From: Rhodobacterales bacterium UBA7416 | GTDB taxonomy: Bacteria > Pseudomonadota > Alphaproteobacteria > Rhodobacterales > Rhodobacteraceae | Reading direction: 5' to 3' | NCBI GenBank assembly: GCA_002469545.1 | Contig: DKMK01000123.1 | Location: forward strand, 510 to 7,561 | DNA: 7,052 nucleotides | In this document: one piece after another, positions 6,764 to 7,052 of the stretch | Layout: each line of letters begins with the position of its first letter | How positions within the stretch are numbered: the first letter of the stretch is position 1 | Position numbers and translations under genes: made by a program | The notes under the pieces: generated by a model | What the model was told of the DNA's origin: nothing | Database searches by the model: none | What the model saw: the letters and a program-made list of their open reading frames with translations, nothing else

Positions 6764-7052
6764 GACGTCACCTCCAACACACGTGTTGGCAATCCGCTGT
6801 CCTCTAGGAAGTAACGCATCAACATACCTTGTGCCGCCTTCATACGGTATTCGGCGCTGGCGCGCATATCCGACATTGGCGCAAAATCACGGACCAGCAA
6901 TGGAAGTGCGGTTTCCACAATGTCATATTCCCAAGCCTTTCCAACCAAGGCCTGTTCAACAGCTGTGGCACGCGCTGGCGTTCCCGCCATGCCGCCAAAT
7001 GCAATCCGCGCGGTACTGACAATCCCGTCTTTGACAGTAATCGATATACAGC
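6760..7052 (-). CDS. xdhA: Xanthine dehydrogenase, FeS/FAD subunit XdhA (C-terminal part, cut by window edge)
   Basis: The reading frame is open from the right edge to a TGA at 6762..6760, giving the last 96 residues of the protein. XdhA carries the [2Fe-2S] clusters and FAD and passes electrons from the Mo site to NAD+. Only its end is visible: the CO-dehydrogenase-flavoprotein C-terminal domain, recognised by ARIAFGGMAGTPARA near the start of the visible part and by MRASAEYRMKAAQGMLMRYF towards the end, a pattern typical of XdhA tails. The FeS and FAD-binding domains would lie beyond 7052. A methionine at 6990..6988 falls within the conserved motif and is not the gene start. The stop overlaps the xdhB start by four bases. 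The adjacent genes make the assignment firm despite the truncation. Confidence 0.93.
   Translation of the reverse strand, partial: CISITVKDGIVSTARIAFGGMAGTPARATAVEQALVGKAWEYDIVETALPLLVRDFAPMSDMRASAEYRMKAAQGMLMRYFLEDSGLPTRVLEVTS
6771..6775 (-). promoter_or_regulatory. Ribosome binding site of xdhB
   Basis: GGAGG at 6775..6771 on the minus strand lies seven bases before the xdhB ATG (6763..6761), inside the end of xdhA. It is the strongest Shine-Dalgarno sequence in the window and fixes the xdhB start, which is also the ATG of the ATGA overlap. Confidence 0.7.

Noticed and set aside
6760..6990. A separate small protein of 76 residues starting at the ATG at 6990
   Set aside because: The frame stays open to the right edge and the ATG lies within the conserved ARIAFGGMAGTPARA motif, so this is the end of XdhA and not an independent gene.

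Overview
The window is a dense, entirely minus-strand operon for purine catabolism and uptake. In transcription order (right to left) it holds the 3' end of xdhA, then complete xdhB and xdhC (xanthine dehydrogenase and its maturation factor), then three genes of a BMP/nucleoside-type ABC importer (ATPase and two permeases), and finally the first four codons of one more gene that runs off the left edge.

The organism is most likely an alphaproteobacterium. The split XdhA/XdhB architecture with an adjacent XdhC matches the Rhodobacter capsulatus type of xanthine dehydrogenase, and the active-site residues of XdhB fall at the same numbers as in that enzyme (Glu232, Arg310, Phe344). Base composition looks close to half GC, with AT-leaning third positions in many codons. 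That is low for Rhodobacterales and would suit a marine, lower-GC roseobacter-like lineage. The placement is inferred from protein similarity remembered from the family, not from a search.

Layout on the minus strand: xdhA C-terminus (7052-6760), xdhB (6763-4472), xdhC (4482-3553, or from 4494), ABC ATPase (3556-2063), permease 1 (2066-984), permease 2 (984-61), a 48-base gap (60-13) with a small GC-rich hairpin and a 7-base direct repeat, then a Shine-Dalgarno sequence and ATG at 12. Every complete junction overlaps: ATGA (4 bases) at xdhA/xdhB, 11 or 23 bases at xdhB/xdhC, ATGA at xdhC/ATPase, ATGA at ATPase/permease 1, and TAATG (1 base) at permease 1/permease 2. There is no internal gap large enough for a promoter, and no stretch above 300 bases lacks a gene.

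The genes form one pathway. The importer would bring in a purine base or nucleoside, XdhAB would oxidise hypoxanthine and xanthine to urate with NAD+ as acceptor, and XdhC would supply the sulfurated molybdenum cofactor. The transporter's substrate-binding protein is not in the window, and the truncated gene at the left edge is the natural candidate. I found no mobile element, RNA gene, CRISPR array or clearly new system. The content is a recognisable catabolic operon whose most notable property is the unbroken translational coupling between the enzyme and transporter genes.
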